From Nitratireductor sp. B36 (lineage in GTDB: Bacteria > Pseudomonadota > Alphaproteobacteria > Rhizobiales > Rhizobiaceae): a stretch of 64,000 nt of DNA. The stretch lies in assembly GCF_020833685.1 (NCBI RefSeq), contig NZ_JACKZY010000003.1:448997-512996 (forward strand). Reading direction: 5' to 3'. Positions 8,423 to 17,964 of the stretch are shown piece by piece (the first letter of the stretch is position 1; every line of letters begins with the position of its first letter). Position numbers and translations under genes: made by a program. Under the pieces are notes generated by a model that was not told where the DNA came from, made no database searches, and was given only the letters and a program-made list of their open reading frames with translations.

Positions 8423-8806
8423 ATGAACGGGCTTGCGAGGGTTTGCTGGATTACGGCTCCGCTTTATGCGGTGCTTGGAATGGTTTTCGGAATTTACATG
8501 TCGGCGTCGGGCGATCACACCCTCTCACCGGCGCATGGGCATTTGAACCTTCTTGGCTGGGTGACGATAGCGCTTTACGGCGCGTTCTACACTCTGGTGC
8601 CGGAGGCGGCGGCGAGCCGGCTTGCCAAGCTGCAGGTGCTGCTCGCCCAGATCGGCGTGATCGTCATCGTGCCGGGCATCGTTTTCGCGATTTCGGGAAC
8701 AGGCGAGGGGCTAGCGAAAGCGGGATCGGTTCTTATCCTGCTCGCTGCGCTGCTTTTTCTTGTGATTGTTGTACGTGGGACGGGACGTTCGGCAGCAGGC
8801 GCCTGA
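8423..8806 (+). CDS. Small integral membrane protein with AHGHLNLLGW motif (cbb3 oxidase subunit I-like fragment family)
   Basis: A 127-residue protein with four predicted membrane helices. The segment SPAHGHLNLLGWVTIALYG resembles the AHAHLNLLGW stretch seen in cbb3 oxidase subunit I (CcoN) and NnrS-like proteins, where histidines bind haem, but there is no space for a full oxidase core. It could bind haem or metal; function is unknown. ATG at 8423 follows GGAAGGGG; a longer frame from 8348 adds a basic, non-hydrophobic stretch. It ends 4 bases from the convergent yggS stop. Confidence 0.6.
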   Translation: MNGLARVCWITAPLYAVLGMVFGIYMSASGDHTLSPAHGHLNLLGWVTIALYGAFYTLVPEAAASRLAKLQVLLAQIGVIVIVPGIVFAISGTGEGLAKAGSVLILLAALLFLVIVVRGTGRSAAGA

Positions 8807-8810
8807 AATC

Positions 8811-9473
8811 TCAGCGCGCGCCGAAGATAGCTGATCCGACGCGCACGCTGGTGGCGCCGAAGGCGATGGCCTTTTCATAGTCACCGGACATGCCCATGGA
8901 GCATTTCTCGACTCCGGCTTCGGCGGCGAGCTTTTTCAGCAGTGCGAAATGCGGGCCGGGGTTTTCATCGAAGGGCGGAATGCACATCAGCCCTTCGATG
9001 GCGAGGCCGTATTCCTCGCGGCAATGTTTGACGAAGGTGACGGCCTGGCGCGGGTCGATGCCGGCTTTCTGTTCTTCGAGGCCGGTGTTGACCTGGACAT
9101 AAAGACGCGGGTGCCGGTCCTGTTTCTGCATCTCGGTCGAGAGCGCGCGGGCAATCTTTTCGCGGTCGACGCTCTCGATCACGTCGAACAGGGCGATGGC
9201 ATCGGCGGCCTTGTTGGACTGCAGCGGGCCGATCAGGCGCAGCTCAATGTCGGGGAAGGCTTCCTTGAGGCCGGGCCATTTCCCCTGGGCTTCCTGGACA
9301 CGGTTTTCGCCGAAAACCCGCTGGCCGGCCTCGATGACCGGGCGGATCTGATCTGCATCGAAGGTCTTGGAAACGGCGACCAGCTTGACGGGCTCGCCTG
9401 AGCGCCCGGCGGCTTTCTCCGCTGCTGCGATCTTCGCTTTGACATCCTGCAGATTCTCGACGGCGTAGCTCAT
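8811..9473 (-). CDS. YggS/PLPBP family pyridoxal phosphate homeostasis protein
   Basis: A 220-residue PLP-binding TIM-barrel protein that buffers cellular pyridoxal phosphate and affects amino-acid balance. The PLP lysine is K36 in LVAVSKTF, and the family motifs FGENRVQEAQGKW, LIGPLQSNK and GMSGDYEKAI, which contact the cofactor phosphate, are present. The start at 9473 gives the usual MSYAVENL opening; the longer frame to 9554 overlaps the leuS upstream region. It is divergent from leuS. Confidence 0.92.
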   Translation of the reverse strand: MSYAVENLQDVKAKIAAAEKAAGRSGEPVKLVAVSKTFDADQIRPVIEAGQRVFGENRVQEAQGKWPGLKEAFPDIELRLIGPLQSNKAADAIALFDVIESVDREKIARALSTEMQKQDRHPRLYVQVNTGLEEQKAGIDPRQAVTFVKHCREEYGLAIEGLMCIPPFDENPGPHFALLKKLAAEAGVEKCSMGMSGDYEKAIAFGATSVRVGSAIFGAR

Positions 9474-9584
9474 CGGTTCGCTGATCCCTCTTCCAAAAAA
9501 GCCTCTTGGAGTTGACGCTTCGGCGAAACCATGGTGAAGGTCCGCCAACATCATTTCCGCTTCTTATCTTGTGAAAATCCGGCC

Positions 9585-12200
9585 ATGGCAACCGAACGTT
9601 ACAATCCCCGTGTCGCAGAACCCCGCTGGCAGAAGGCCTGGGACGAAGCAAAGCTGTTCGAGGCCAGCAATGATGACGGGCGGCCGAAATACTACGTGCT
9701 CGAGATGTTCCCCTATCCGTCGGGCCGCATTCACATCGGCCACACACGCAATTACACGATGGGTGACGTGGTCGCGCGCTACAAGCGCGCCAGGGGCTAC
9801 AATGTTCTGCACCCGATGGGCTGGGACGCGTTCGGCATGCCGGCAGAAAACGCGGCGATGCAGAACAAGGTGCACCCCAAGGAGTGGACCTATCAGAACA
9901 TCGCGGTGATGCGCGACCAGCTGAAGACGTTCGGTCTGTCGCTCGACTGGAGCCGTGAGTTCGCCACCTGCGATGTGGATTATTACCATCGCCAGCAGAT
10001 GCTTTTCGTCGACTTCTTCGAGAAGGGGCTGGTGACGCGCAAAACCTCCAAGGTCAACTGGGACCCGGTGGACCAGACGGTGCTTGCCAATGAGCAGGTG
10101 ATCGACGGTCGCGGCTGGCGTTCCGGCGCGGAAGTCGAGCAGCGCGAGCTGGCGCAGTGGTTCTTCAAGATCACCGACTACGCGCAGGATCTGGTCGATG
10201 CCATCGACGATCTCGACCAGTGGCCGGAGAAGGTGCGCCTGATGCAGCGCAACTGGATCGGCCGTTCGGAAGGCATGTTGATCCGCTGGGCTCTGGCAGA
10301 AGAGACGGCGCCCGAGGGCGTGAACGAGCTGGAGGTCTATACGACCCGGCCCGACACGCTGTTTGGTGCGTCCTTCATGGCGATTGCCGCCGACCATCCC
10401 TTGGCGAAGACACTGGCCGCCGACAATGCCGAGCTTGCCGCATTCTGCGAAGAGTGCCGCCGTATCGGCACCTCGGCTGCGGCGCTGGAGACGGCGGAGA
10501 AGAAAGGTTTCGACACGGGCGTGCGCGTGCGTCATCCTTTCGATTCGGAATGGACGCTGCCGGTCTATGTCGCCAATTTCGTGCTGATGGATTACGGCAC
10601 GGGCGCGATTTTCGGCTGTCCGTCGGGCGACCAGCGCGACCTGGACTTTGCCAACAAATACGGCCTGCCGGTGACGCCGGTGGTGATGCCGGAGGGCGCG
10701 GACGCCGCGACTTTCCAGATCACCGAGGAAGCCTTCACCGATGATGGCGTGATGATCAATTCGCGCTTCCTCGATGGCATGAAACCGAAGGCGGCGTTTG
10801 AGGAGGTGGCAAAGCGCCTCTCCTCTCAGACGATCAATGGCCGACCGGTGGGCGAGCGCAAGGTGAATTTCCGCCTGCGCGACTGGGGCGTTTCGCGCCA
10901 GCGTTACTGGGGCTGCCCGATCCCGATGATCCATTGCGACGCGTGCGGTGTGGTGCCGGTCCCGAAGGCCGACATGCCGGTCAAGCTGCCCGACGACATC
11001 GAGTTCGACCGTCCCGGAAATCCGCTCGACCGCCACCCGACATGGAAGCATGTGAAGTGCCCGAAATGCGGCAGCGATGCCCGGCGCGAGACGGACACGA
11101 TGGATACGTTTGTCGATTCGTCCTGGTATTTCGCGCGTTTCACCGCGCCCTGGGAGAATGACCCGACCGATCCGAAGGCCGCCAATGAATGGTTGCCGGT
11201 CGACCAGTATATCGGTGGCATCGAGCATGCGATCCTGCATCTGCTCTATTCGCGCTTCTTTGCCCGCGCCATGAGCGCGACGGGCCATCTGGATGTGGCC
11301 GAGCCCTTCAAGGGCCTGTTCACGCAGGGCATGGTGGTGCACGAGACCTATCGTTCATCGGATGGCCGCTGGCTGGCTCCGAACGAGGTGGAAATCACAG
11401 GCTCGGGCGAGGGCCGCAAGGCGGTGGAGATCGCCACGGGTGAGCCTGCATCGATCGGCTCTCTCGAAAAGATGTCGAAATCCAAGAAGAACACGGTGAG
11501 TCCGGAGGACATTATCGAGTCCTTCGGCGCGGATACCGCGCGCTGGTTCATGCTGTCCGATTCCCCGCCGGAGCGCGACGTGGAATGGACGGACGATGGC
11601 GCGACCGGTGCGCATCGGTTCGTGCAGCGCGTGTGGCGGCTTGTTTCGGAGGCTGCCGAGCATGTCCGCGGTGTGGCGCCGAAGGCAGCTCATGAGGGCT
11701 CTGCCGTTGCAACGTCGAAGGCGGCGCACAAGGCCTTGAAGGCCGTGGGCGAGGACATTGAAAAACTGGCGTTCAACCGTGCCATCGCGCGCATTCACCA
11801 GCTCGTCAACGATCTGCAGGAGCCGCTGTCTGCGCTGGCGGACGCTGGTGATGCGTCGAAAAGTGCCGCGCGTGAGGCCGTTGATATCCTCATTCACCTG
11901 GTCGCTCCTTTCATGCCGCATCTGGCCGAGGAATGCTGGGCAACAATCGGCGGGGAAGGACTGGTCGCGGCAAGTGCCTGGCCGGAATTCGATCCGGCGC
12001 TTGTCGTGGATAACGAGATTGTCCTGCCGGTGCAGATCAACGGCAAGAAACGTGGTGATTTGACAATTGCGCGCGACGCAGATCAATCTGCCGTCGAAGA
12101 TGCGGTGCTCCAGCTGGACTTCGTCCAGAAGGCGCTGAACGGCGCGCAGCCGCGCAAGGTGATCGTCGTCCCGCAGCGCATTGTTAACATTGTTGCATGA
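9585..12200 (+). CDS. leuS: Leucyl-tRNA synthetase
   Basis: Charges tRNA-Leu with leucine. The 871-residue product has the class I HIGH motif (H50-I-G-H53 in [15 protein letters not shown]), a CP1 editing domain with [12 protein letters not shown], the zinc/insertion region, the KMSKS loop (629-633, EKMSKSKKN) and the anticodon-binding and C-terminal tRNA-binding domains. ATG at 9585 yields the usual MATERYNPR start. The next gene, lptE, is the normal neighbour in rhizobia. Confidence 0.97.
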   Translation: MATERYNPRVAEPRWQKAWDEAKLFEASNDDGRPKYYVLEMFPYPSGRIHIGHTRNYTMGDVVARYKRARGYNVLHPMGWDAFGMPAENAAMQNKVHPKEWTYQNIAVMRDQLKTFGLSLDWSREFATCDVDYYHRQQMLFVDFFEKGLVTRKTSKVNWDPVDQTVLANEQVIDGRGWRSGAEVEQRELAQWFFKITDYAQDLVDAIDDLDQWPEKVRLMQRNWIGRSEGMLIRWALAEETAPEGVNELEVYTTRPDTLFGASFMAIAADHPLAKTLAADNAELAAFCEECRRIGTSAAALETAEKKGFDTGVRVRHPFDSEWTLPVYVANFVLMDYGTGAIFGCPSGDQRDLDFANKYGLPVTPVVMPEGADAATFQITEEAFTDDGVMINSRFLDGMKPKAAFEEVAKRLSSQTINGRPVGERKVNFRLRDWGVSRQRYWGCPIPMIHCDACGVVPVPKADMPVKLPDDIEFDRPGNPLDRHPTWKHVKCPKCGSDARRETDTMDTFVDSSWYFARFTAPWENDPTDPKAANEWLPVDQYIGGIEHAILHLLYSRFFARAMSATGHLDVAEPFKGLFTQGMVVHETYRSSDGRWLAPNEVEITGSGEGRKAVEIATGEPASIGSLEKMSKSKKNTVSPEDIIESFGADTARWFMLSDSPPERDVEWTDDGATGAHRFVQRVWRLVSEAAEHVRGVAPKAAHEGSAVATSKAAHKALKAVGEDIEKLAFNRAIARIHQLVNDLQEPLSALADAGDASKSAAREAVDILIHLVAPFMPHLAEECWATIGGEGLVAASAWPEFDPALVVDNEIVLPVQINGKKRGDLTIARDADQSAVEDAVLQLDFVQKALNGAQPRKVIVVPQRIVNIVA

Positions 12201-12246
12201 TGGGGTGGGGCGTCGACTGATGCTGTTTGGAAAACAGGGGGAAAGC

Positions 12247-12792
12247 TTGAACCCGACGTTTCGCGTTTCGATGCTGGCCGGTCTGGCACTTTCACTGGCC
12301 GTGGCGTCCGGTTGCACGGTGCGCCCCCTGATGGCGACGCCGGATGCAACGCAAGGCAGCTTTGCATCTTCGCCTGCCCTGTCATCCATCGCTATCGCGC
12401 CCGTTGATACGCGTTATGGGCAGGAAGTTCGCAATCATCTGATTTTCCTGCTCAATGGTGGTGCCGGACAACCATCGAACGCACGCTACGCTCTTGAGCT
12501 TGCCGTGACGCGATCCAGTTCCGCGGCGGCGCGTGTTCAGGTGCGTACAGACAATGAGCCGACCTCCAGCCTTCTCACCATGACCGCGGGCTACACCCTG
12601 ACCGAAAGCGGCACCGGCCAGGTGGTTGCCAAGGGACGCCGTCAGATTTCCTCTGCGTATGATGTTCCCCGGCAGGAGTTTGCTGCCCTGCGCGCCGAGC
12701 GCGATGCGGAGAATCGCGCTGCGCGCGAGCTTGCCGAGCAGTTGCGTCTTGCGCTGGGGCAGGATCTGGCACGATCTGGCAACGGTTTGTAA
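12247..12792 (+). CDS. lptE: LPS assembly lipoprotein LptE
   Basis: Outer-membrane lipoprotein that plugs the LptD barrel and takes part in lipopolysaccharide insertion. The N-terminus is a lipoprotein signal with lipobox ASGC (SLAVASGCTVRP), and the remainder shows the LptE-like pattern of beta strands (ALSSIAIAPV, ARYALELAVT, LLTMTAGYTL) and a C-terminal helix (AARELAEQLRLALG). The position after leuS supports the call. The preferred start is TTG at 12247 after AGGGGGAAAGC; ATG at 12220 in the same frame is the alternative. Usually holA follows, but here an acyltransferase gene does. Confidence 0.8.
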   Translation: MNPTFRVSMLAGLALSLAVASGCTVRPLMATPDATQGSFASSPALSSIAIAPVDTRYGQEVRNHLIFLLNGGAGQPSNARYALELAVTRSSSAAARVQVRTDNEPTSSLLTMTAGYTLTESGTGQVVAKGRRQISSAYDVPRQEFAALRAERDAENRAARELAEQLRLALGQDLARSGNGL

Positions 12793-13003
12793 CCGTGGTT
12801 TTTTGAATGCGCGGTTTCGTTGCAAATTGGCATTGCAATATTGCATTCGTGTCATTGCGTCGTCACAGTATTCGGTGAAACAGCCTGTGAGGCGTGATCT
12901 CTGAATGTTGCCCAATTTTCGTGGAAGTTCTTCTTCCGGCAAGACGAAGGAGCGGGATGACGGTCATGACCAGAACCGAAATGCTTCAGGGAGCACTTCG
13001 TCC

Positions 13004-13909
13004 ATGGCTTTGCATACGACGCTGACCTCGGTCGCTGCGGTTCTTGGCAGTCGCGTTCTCGGTCGTGACGTCTATGCGCCCGAAACGCCTCATGTGGTGG
13101 ATCAGCTCATTGCCGAGCGGACCACGCATCTCTCGCAAAACGTGCTCTGGCCGCTGGCCCAACCTTTTCTCTACCGCTTCCTGCACTATCGGCAGGCCGT
13201 GGTCATGGCCGACGAGGTCGCTGAATTATCGGGCTGGGATGCATTCGCATACATCAGCCGGCTCCTTTCGCTGGAAATCTCCGCGAGCGGGCTGGAGAAC
13301 ATACCAGCTTCGGGAGGTTTTATCCTCGCACCGAATCACCCGACAGGCATTGCGGACGGGATAGCCGTCTACGACATGCTGAAAGCGCCTCGCCCGGATA
13401 TGGCGTTTTTTGCCAACCGGGATGCCCTGCGTGTCAATCCGCGCTTCCGCGATTTGATCATTCCGGTGGAATGGCGCGCTGGAGAGAAATCCCATGCCAA
13501 GAGCCGTGACACGCTGGAAATGACCGCCAAGGCGTTCAATGCCGGCAAGGCCATCGTGCTTTTCCCCTCGGGGCGCATCGCGTATTGGAACAAGGACAAG
13601 CTGACCGAGCGGCCCTGGCAGCCTTCCGTGGTCGCACTGGCGCGGCGTTATCAGGTGCCAGTCGTGCCGATGAACATGACGGCGCGCAATTCGGGACTGT
13701 TCTATCTGCTCTCGCGCTACTCGAATGAGCTGCGCGACATGACGCTGTTCCATGAGCTTCTGAACAAGAAGGGCCGGGCGATCAGCATGGTGATCGGCAA
13801 ACCGATCATGCCGGACGCGCTGGGTGAGGGAGAACCGGCGGATGTGGCCGCGCGCCTTCAGGAACACACCGTGCACCGGCTGCGCGAAGACCCGGACGCG
13901 ACCTTCTAG
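13004..13909 (+). CDS. PlsC-like glycerolipid acyltransferase
   Basis: A lysophospholipid/glycerol-3-phosphate acyltransferase-fold protein. Its acceptor-side histidine motif is NHPTGIADG (H followed by D after five residues, one more than the usual HX4D), and it has FPSGRIAYW in place of the FPEGTR motif. It probably acylates a glycerolipid at the inner membrane. The ATG at 13004 follows GGGAG; the same frame can also start at 12905, adding 33 low-complexity residues unlike the family. An overlapping out-of-frame short frame (12957) has a stronger ribosome site, so the true start is uncertain. Confidence 0.75.
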   Translation: MALHTTLTSVAAVLGSRVLGRDVYAPETPHVVDQLIAERTTHLSQNVLWPLAQPFLYRFLHYRQAVVMADEVAELSGWDAFAYISRLLSLEISASGLENIPASGGFILAPNHPTGIADGIAVYDMLKAPRPDMAFFANRDALRVNPRFRDLIIPVEWRAGEKSHAKSRDTLEMTAKAFNAGKAIVLFPSGRIAYWNKDKLTERPWQPSVVALARRYQVPVVPMNMTARNSGLFYLLSRYSNELRDMTLFHELLNKKGRAISMVIGKPIMPDALGEGEPADVAARLQEHTVHRLREDPDATF

Positions 13910-13997
13910 GATTTGCGGCGAGCGTGCCGATTGGCGTGCGTCGGTAGAAATTCGTTTTCGGAGAAGAAGGGCGCGCATGCTGTTGTTGCTGGCGCCG

Positions 13998-14046
13998 GCC
14001 CCTCATCCTCACCTTCTCCCCGCGGGCGGGGAGAAGGGGCTTCGAT
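13998..14046. repeat. Intergenic palindromic repeat, copy B
   Basis: The core at 14012-14037 (CCTTCTCCCCG, CGGG, CGGGGAGAAGG) forms an 11-base-pair hairpin. Core and flanks (CCCCTCATCCTCA left, GGGCTTCGA right) match copy A at 1912-1961. Confidence 0.75.
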
Positions 14047-14088
14047 GCCGGTGATTTTCCTGCACCGATGTTTTCAGCGTCAGAAGCC

Positions 14089-14742
14089 TCAGCCGATCTT
14101 CTGGCCGGTCTTGGCCCAGTCGGCGAGGAAGGCTTCCAGGCCCTTGTCGGTGAGCGGGTGCTTGACCAGCGCCTTCAAAACGGACGGCGGCACGGTTGCC
14201 ACGTCGGAGCCGATCAGGGCGGCCTGCTTCACGTGGTTTACGGTGCGGATCGAGGCAGCGAGGATTTCGGTGCTGAAATCGTAATTGTCGTAGATCGTGC
14301 GGATCTCGGCGATCAGGTCCATGCCATCGATACCCATGTCGTCGAGACGGCCGATGAAGGGCGAGATGAAGGTGGCGCCAGCCTTGGCGGCAAGCAGCGC
14401 CTGATTGGCCGAGAAGCAGAGCGTGACATTGACGAGGCGGCCCGAAGAGGTGATCGCCTTGCAAGCACGCAGACCGTCCATGGTGAGCGGCACCTTGATG
14501 CAGATGTTGTCGGCGATCTTCGAGAGAACATCGGCCTCCTTCATCATGCCTTCGAAGTCGGTTGCGGTCACTTCCGCGGAGACCGGGCCATCGACGATGT
14601 CACAGATTTCCTTCGTCACTTCCATGATGTCGCGGCCCGACTTCATGATCAGCGACGGATTGGTGGTGACGCCATCGAGCAAACCGGTGTCGCTCAATTC
14701 GCGGATTTCATTGACGTCGGCGGTGTCGACGAAGAACTTCAT
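14089..14742 (-). CDS. Transaldolase / fructose-6-phosphate aldolase family (short transaldolase)
   Basis: A 217-residue short-type transaldolase, a compact TIM barrel that transfers dihydroxyacetone units between sugar phosphates in the pentose phosphate pathway. The signature GVTTNPSLI near the N-terminus and the Schiff-base lysine in CIKVPLT are clear. Short enzymes of this subfamily can be true transaldolases (TalC type) or fructose-6-phosphate aldolases; residues here do not settle it, but in rhizobia this gene next to priA is usually annotated as transaldolase. It is divergent from priA. Confidence 0.9.
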   Translation of the reverse strand: MKFFVDTADVNEIRELSDTGLLDGVTTNPSLIMKSGRDIMEVTKEICDIVDGPVSAEVTATDFEGMMKEADVLSKIADNICIKVPLTMDGLRACKAITSSGRLVNVTLCFSANQALLAAKAGATFISPFIGRLDDMGIDGMDLIAEIRTIYDNYDFSTEILAASIRTVNHVKQAALIGSDVATVPPSVLKALVKHPLTDKGLEAFLADWAKTGQKIG

Positions 14743-14848
14743 GGCAAACTCCTTAGGCAGTCCGAAGGCGGGGATTGAGAGGATGCACTTCCATCCTCCA
14801 TATGTTCGGTCTTTGCTCTAATGCAAGAACAGGGCAAGGTCACGCCCG

Positions 14849-17035
14849 ATGACAAAAGATTCGCCAATGAGCTCCGTTGTTCCGGTCATGGTGCCGATGC
14901 CGGCCGAGCGGCCCTACTCCTATGCGGTGCCGGAAGACATGCGCGTGGAGCCGGGCTCCATCGTGCGCGTGCCTTTGGGGCCGCGTGAGGTGGCGGGGAT
15001 TGTCTGGGACGGGCCGGGCGAGGCGGTGGCGGCGAAAAAGCTTCGGGCCATTGCCGGGGTTTTCGACTGTCCGCCGATCCCCGAAGAGATGCGCCGGTTC
15101 GTCGACTGGGTTGCCAATTACACGCTCTCGCCGCCCGGCATGGTGGCGCGGATGCTGTTGCGTGCGCCGGCGGCGTTCGATCCTGAACCGCCGACCGAGG
15201 GGCTGCGGCTTGTCGACGGGATGGGCCCCGACCGGCTGACGGCAGCCCGTGGACGCGTGCTGGAGATGGCCGCCGACGGCCAAGCATGGACCAAGGCGGG
15301 GCTCGCCCATGCGGCGGGCGTTTCCGCCAGCGTGATCGAGGGGCTGCGTTCGCAGGGCGTGTTCGAGACGGTTTCAATCCCGCCGCGCCCGGTGGTGGCT
15401 CTGCCCGATCCGACATTCGGACGCGCGACGCTGACCGATGGGCAGGCCGAGGCCGCCGAACGCCTGCGGGAAAAAGCCGGCACCGATGCCTTCAGCGTGA
15501 CGCTGATCGACGGCGTGACGGGTTCGGGCAAGACGGAGGTCTATTTCGAGGCAGTGGCTGCGGCGCTGGAGCGCGGCAAGCAGGTTTTGATCCTGATTCC
15601 CGAAATTGCGCTGACACAGGCGTTTCTGGAACGCTTTCACGACCGGTTCGGTGCGAAGCCCGCCGAATGGCACTCCGACCTTGCGCCGAAGAAACGCGAG
15701 CGTGTCTGGCGGCAGGTGGCGGAGGGGCAATTGCGGGTGGTGGCGGGGGCCCGCTCGGCGCTGTTCCTGCCCTTTCGCGAGCTTGGGCTGATCGTGATCG
15801 ATGAGGAGCACGATCCGGCTTACAAGCAGGAAGACCGTGTTTTCTACAATGCGCGCGACATGGGCGTGGTGCGGGGGCATATCGGTGGCTTTCCGGTGGT
15901 GCTTGCCTCTGCAACGCCATCGCTGGAAAGCCGGGTCAACGCCAATCAGGGCCGCTATGAGCGGATCGTGCTGTCCTCGCGCTTTGCTGATGCGGCTCTG
16001 CCGGAGCTCGCCACCATCGACATGCGCAAGGCGGCGCCAGAGCGTGGCGGGTTTCTCTCGCCGGTTCTGATCGAGGAGATGAAGAAGACGCTGGCGCGGG
16101 GCGAGCAGTCGCTTCTGTTTCTCAACCGGCGCGGCTATGCGCCGCTGACCTTGTGCCGGGTGTGCGGGCATCGGTTTCAATGTCCCGACTGTTCGAGTTG
16201 GCTGGTGGAGCATCGTTTTCGGCGGCAGCTTGTCTGCCATCACTGCGGCTACAATGAGCCGCGCCCGGAAGCCTGTCCGGAATGCGGGACGCTCGACCAT
16301 CTGGTGGCCTGTGGGCCGGGGGTGGAGCGAATCACCGAAGAGGTGGACCAGCTTTTTCCCGATGCGCGCACCATCATGCTGTCATCCGACATGATGGGGG
16401 GCGTGAAGCGGCTGCGGCTGGAACTGGAGGCCATCGCCAAAGGGGAAGCCGACATCATCATAGGCACGCAGCTTGTGGCCAAGGGGCACAATTTTCCCGG
16501 CATGACGCTGGTGGGTGTGATCGACGCGGATCTGGGGCTGGCCAATGGCGATCCGCGCGCGGCGGAGCGCACCTTTCAGCTTCTGGCGCAGGTGACGGGC
16601 CGCGCCGGCCGCACGGGGCGAAAGAGCCTCGGCCTGTTGCAGACCTATCAGCCGGAACATCCGGTGATGCGGGCGATCGTGACGGGCGATGCGGAGGCAT
16701 TTTACGAGCGTGAGATGGCCGAGCGGGAACGGGCGGGGCTTCCGCCGTTTGGCAGGCTTGCCGGGATCATCGTGAGCGCGGCCACGCGGCAGGAGGCCGA
16801 AAGCCATGCCCGGGGGCTGCGACAAGCAGCACCCCGCGCCGATGAAGTGGATGTGCTCGGCCCTGCCGAAGCGCCGTTGGCGCTGGTGGCCGGGCGACAC
16901 CGGTTCAGGCTGCTGGTTCACGGCACGCGCCGCTCGGACATTCAGGGCTTCCTGCGCGACATGATCAAGGCAGGGCCAAGGCCGCGCGGCTCGGTGCGGG
17001 TGCAGGTGGACATCGATCCGCAGAGTTTTCTGTGA
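14849..17035 (+). CDS. priA: Primosomal protein N' (replication restart helicase PriA)
   Basis: A 728-residue 3'-to-5' DNA helicase that reloads the replisome at stalled forks. Visible in order: N-terminal fork-binding domain, Walker A GVTGSGKT (222-229), Walker B DEEH (318-321), the cysteine cluster of two zinc sites (about 436-480; CRVCG, CPDC, CHHCG, CPECG), the helicase C half with LVAKGHNFP and QVTGRAGRTGRKS, and the C-terminal domain. Length and motifs are standard. The gene lies immediately upstream of an inverted accessory gene pair. Confidence 0.97.
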   Translation: MTKDSPMSSVVPVMVPMPAERPYSYAVPEDMRVEPGSIVRVPLGPREVAGIVWDGPGEAVAAKKLRAIAGVFDCPPIPEEMRRFVDWVANYTLSPPGMVARMLLRAPAAFDPEPPTEGLRLVDGMGPDRLTAARGRVLEMAADGQAWTKAGLAHAAGVSASVIEGLRSQGVFETVSIPPRPVVALPDPTFGRATLTDGQAEAAERLREKAGTDAFSVTLIDGVTGSGKTEVYFEAVAAALERGKQVLILIPEIALTQAFLERFHDRFGAKPAEWHSDLAPKKRERVWRQVAEGQLRVVAGARSALFLPFRELGLIVIDEEHDPAYKQEDRVFYNARDMGVVRGHIGGFPVVLASATPSLESRVNANQGRYERIVLSSRFADAALPELATIDMRKAAPERGGFLSPVLIEEMKKTLARGEQSLLFLNRRGYAPLTLCRVCGHRFQCPDCSSWLVEHRFRRQLVCHHCGYNEPRPEACPECGTLDHLVACGPGVERITEEVDQLFPDARTIMLSSDMMGGVKRLRLELEAIAKGEADIIIGTQLVAKGHNFPGMTLVGVIDADLGLANGDPRAAERTFQLLAQVTGRAGRTGRKSLGLLQTYQPEHPVMRAIVTGDAEAFYEREMAERERAGLPPFGRLAGIIVSAATRQEAESHARGLRQAAPRADEVDVLGPAEAPLALVAGRHRFRLLVHGTRRSDIQGFLRDMIKAGPRPRGSVRVQVDIDPQSFL

Positions 17036-17057
17036 CGCGTTGTCTGTGGAGTGCGGC

Positions 17058-17453
17058 TTAAGCTGCTGCGGGGCTTTGCTTCGCACCGTCCATTCTCAGG
17101 ACGATGCTTTCGGGCAGATAATAGCCGTTGAGCATGTTCGCGGAAAAATGAATTTCACTTGTGCCTGAAACCCTGATCGTCTTGCGCATGCTCTGGATTG
17201 CGGGATGCTCTTCGTGCACGAATTCGGTTGAGCTAGCGTCCAGTCCCGTAAGGTATTCGCTCGCGCCGATGGTTTCGGCCACGATCTGATAAAAGGCTCT
17301 CTTGTTCCGCATCGATCGGTCTGGAACGATCCAGAGCTTCCAGCGATCATTATCCGGAGAATGTACCCATAGCGCAGCCTGCGGCTTTACCGGCGTGGCG
17401 TCCAGAAGCTCGACAAGTTTCTGTCCCTTCGTCACCAGAAACGTGTGATCCAT
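17058..17453 (-). CDS. Unknown protein paired with a HEPN-domain gene
   Basis: A 131-residue protein not recognised. It begins MDHTFLVTKGQKL and has an aromatic-rich region (LWVHSPDNDRWKLWIVPD) followed by charged helical sequence; there is no signal peptide or membrane helix and no nucleotidyltransferase GSxARG motif, so it is not a classical MNT antitoxin. Its start lies inside the upstream HEPN gene (22-base overlap), so the two are surely co-translated. It ends 22 bases from the convergent priA stop. A partner or antidote of the HEPN protein is the natural guess, without sequence proof. Confidence 0.65.
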   Translation of the reverse strand: MDHTFLVTKGQKLVELLDATPVKPQAALWVHSPDNDRWKLWIVPDRSMRNKRAFYQIVAETIGASEYLTGLDASSTEFVHEEHPAIQSMRKTIRVSGTSEIHFSANMLNGYYLPESIVLRMDGAKQSPAAA

Positions 17454-17887
17454 TTGAGAACTCCGCTTTCGGGATGCTCCACCGCTTCAATCAGTGTTTG
17501 AGCCTCAGCGTGAGTATAAGCCCTGTAGCGTGCATCGGGAAGCCATTCGCGGACAATCGCCCAACTTGCGGAAAATGCTGGATCGGCCTCAAGCTTGCTT
17601 TTGAGTTCAAGCGAGAGCCCTGCCAGCCCTACCAGGGTGGGAAAATCATGAGAATAGACACTCCTGACGAGAGCTTTGTCGGGAAGCGTTTCGGAGATGA
17701 TCTGCTGTACGATACAAGCCTTGAGCGCCAGTTCCACGGCATATCCGCACAGGTAGTACGCGCTTGAGGTTCGTTTGTGCGCGAAGAGGATTTTGGCGTC
17801 TTCCAGCTTCGATTGAGCGGCCAACCGCAGTTCATCTCGATTCAACGGCTGATCTCCTCGCGCGAGATATCCGTTTGTGTCACGCAC
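17432..17887 (-). CDS. HEPN-domain protein, candidate RNase toxin
   Basis: A 151-residue helical protein. The segment AAQSKLEDAKILFAHKRTSSAYYLCGYAVELALKACI (about 23-59) is the typical first helical hairpin of HEPN domains, and R120-x5-H126 (RYRAYTH) near the C-terminus fits the catalytic R-x4-6-H motif of HEPN ribonucleases. HEPN proteins act as toxins, as RNases in defence systems or as nucleotide-binding helpers. It is co-transcribed with the overlapping unknown gene. The pair interrupts otherwise core genes and is likely accessory. Confidence 0.75.
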   Translation of the reverse strand: MRDTNGYLARGDQPLNRDELRLAAQSKLEDAKILFAHKRTSSAYYLCGYAVELALKACIVQQIISETLPDKALVRSVYSHDFPTLVGLAGLSLELKSKLEADPAFSASWAIVREWLPDARYRAYTHAEAQTLIEAVEHPESGVLKWITRFW

Positions 17888-17964
17888 TCTAAAGTTGAAA
17901 ATTGTTTGAAGTCCAGAATCATATTATCGCAGGCACTCGACGAACTTCGATCAGGGGCACAAGA

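Noticed and set aside
9564-11342. A 592-codon minus-strand frame opposite leuS
   Set aside because: Shadow frame; Arg/His-rich, low-complexity translation typical of antisense to GC-rich genes.
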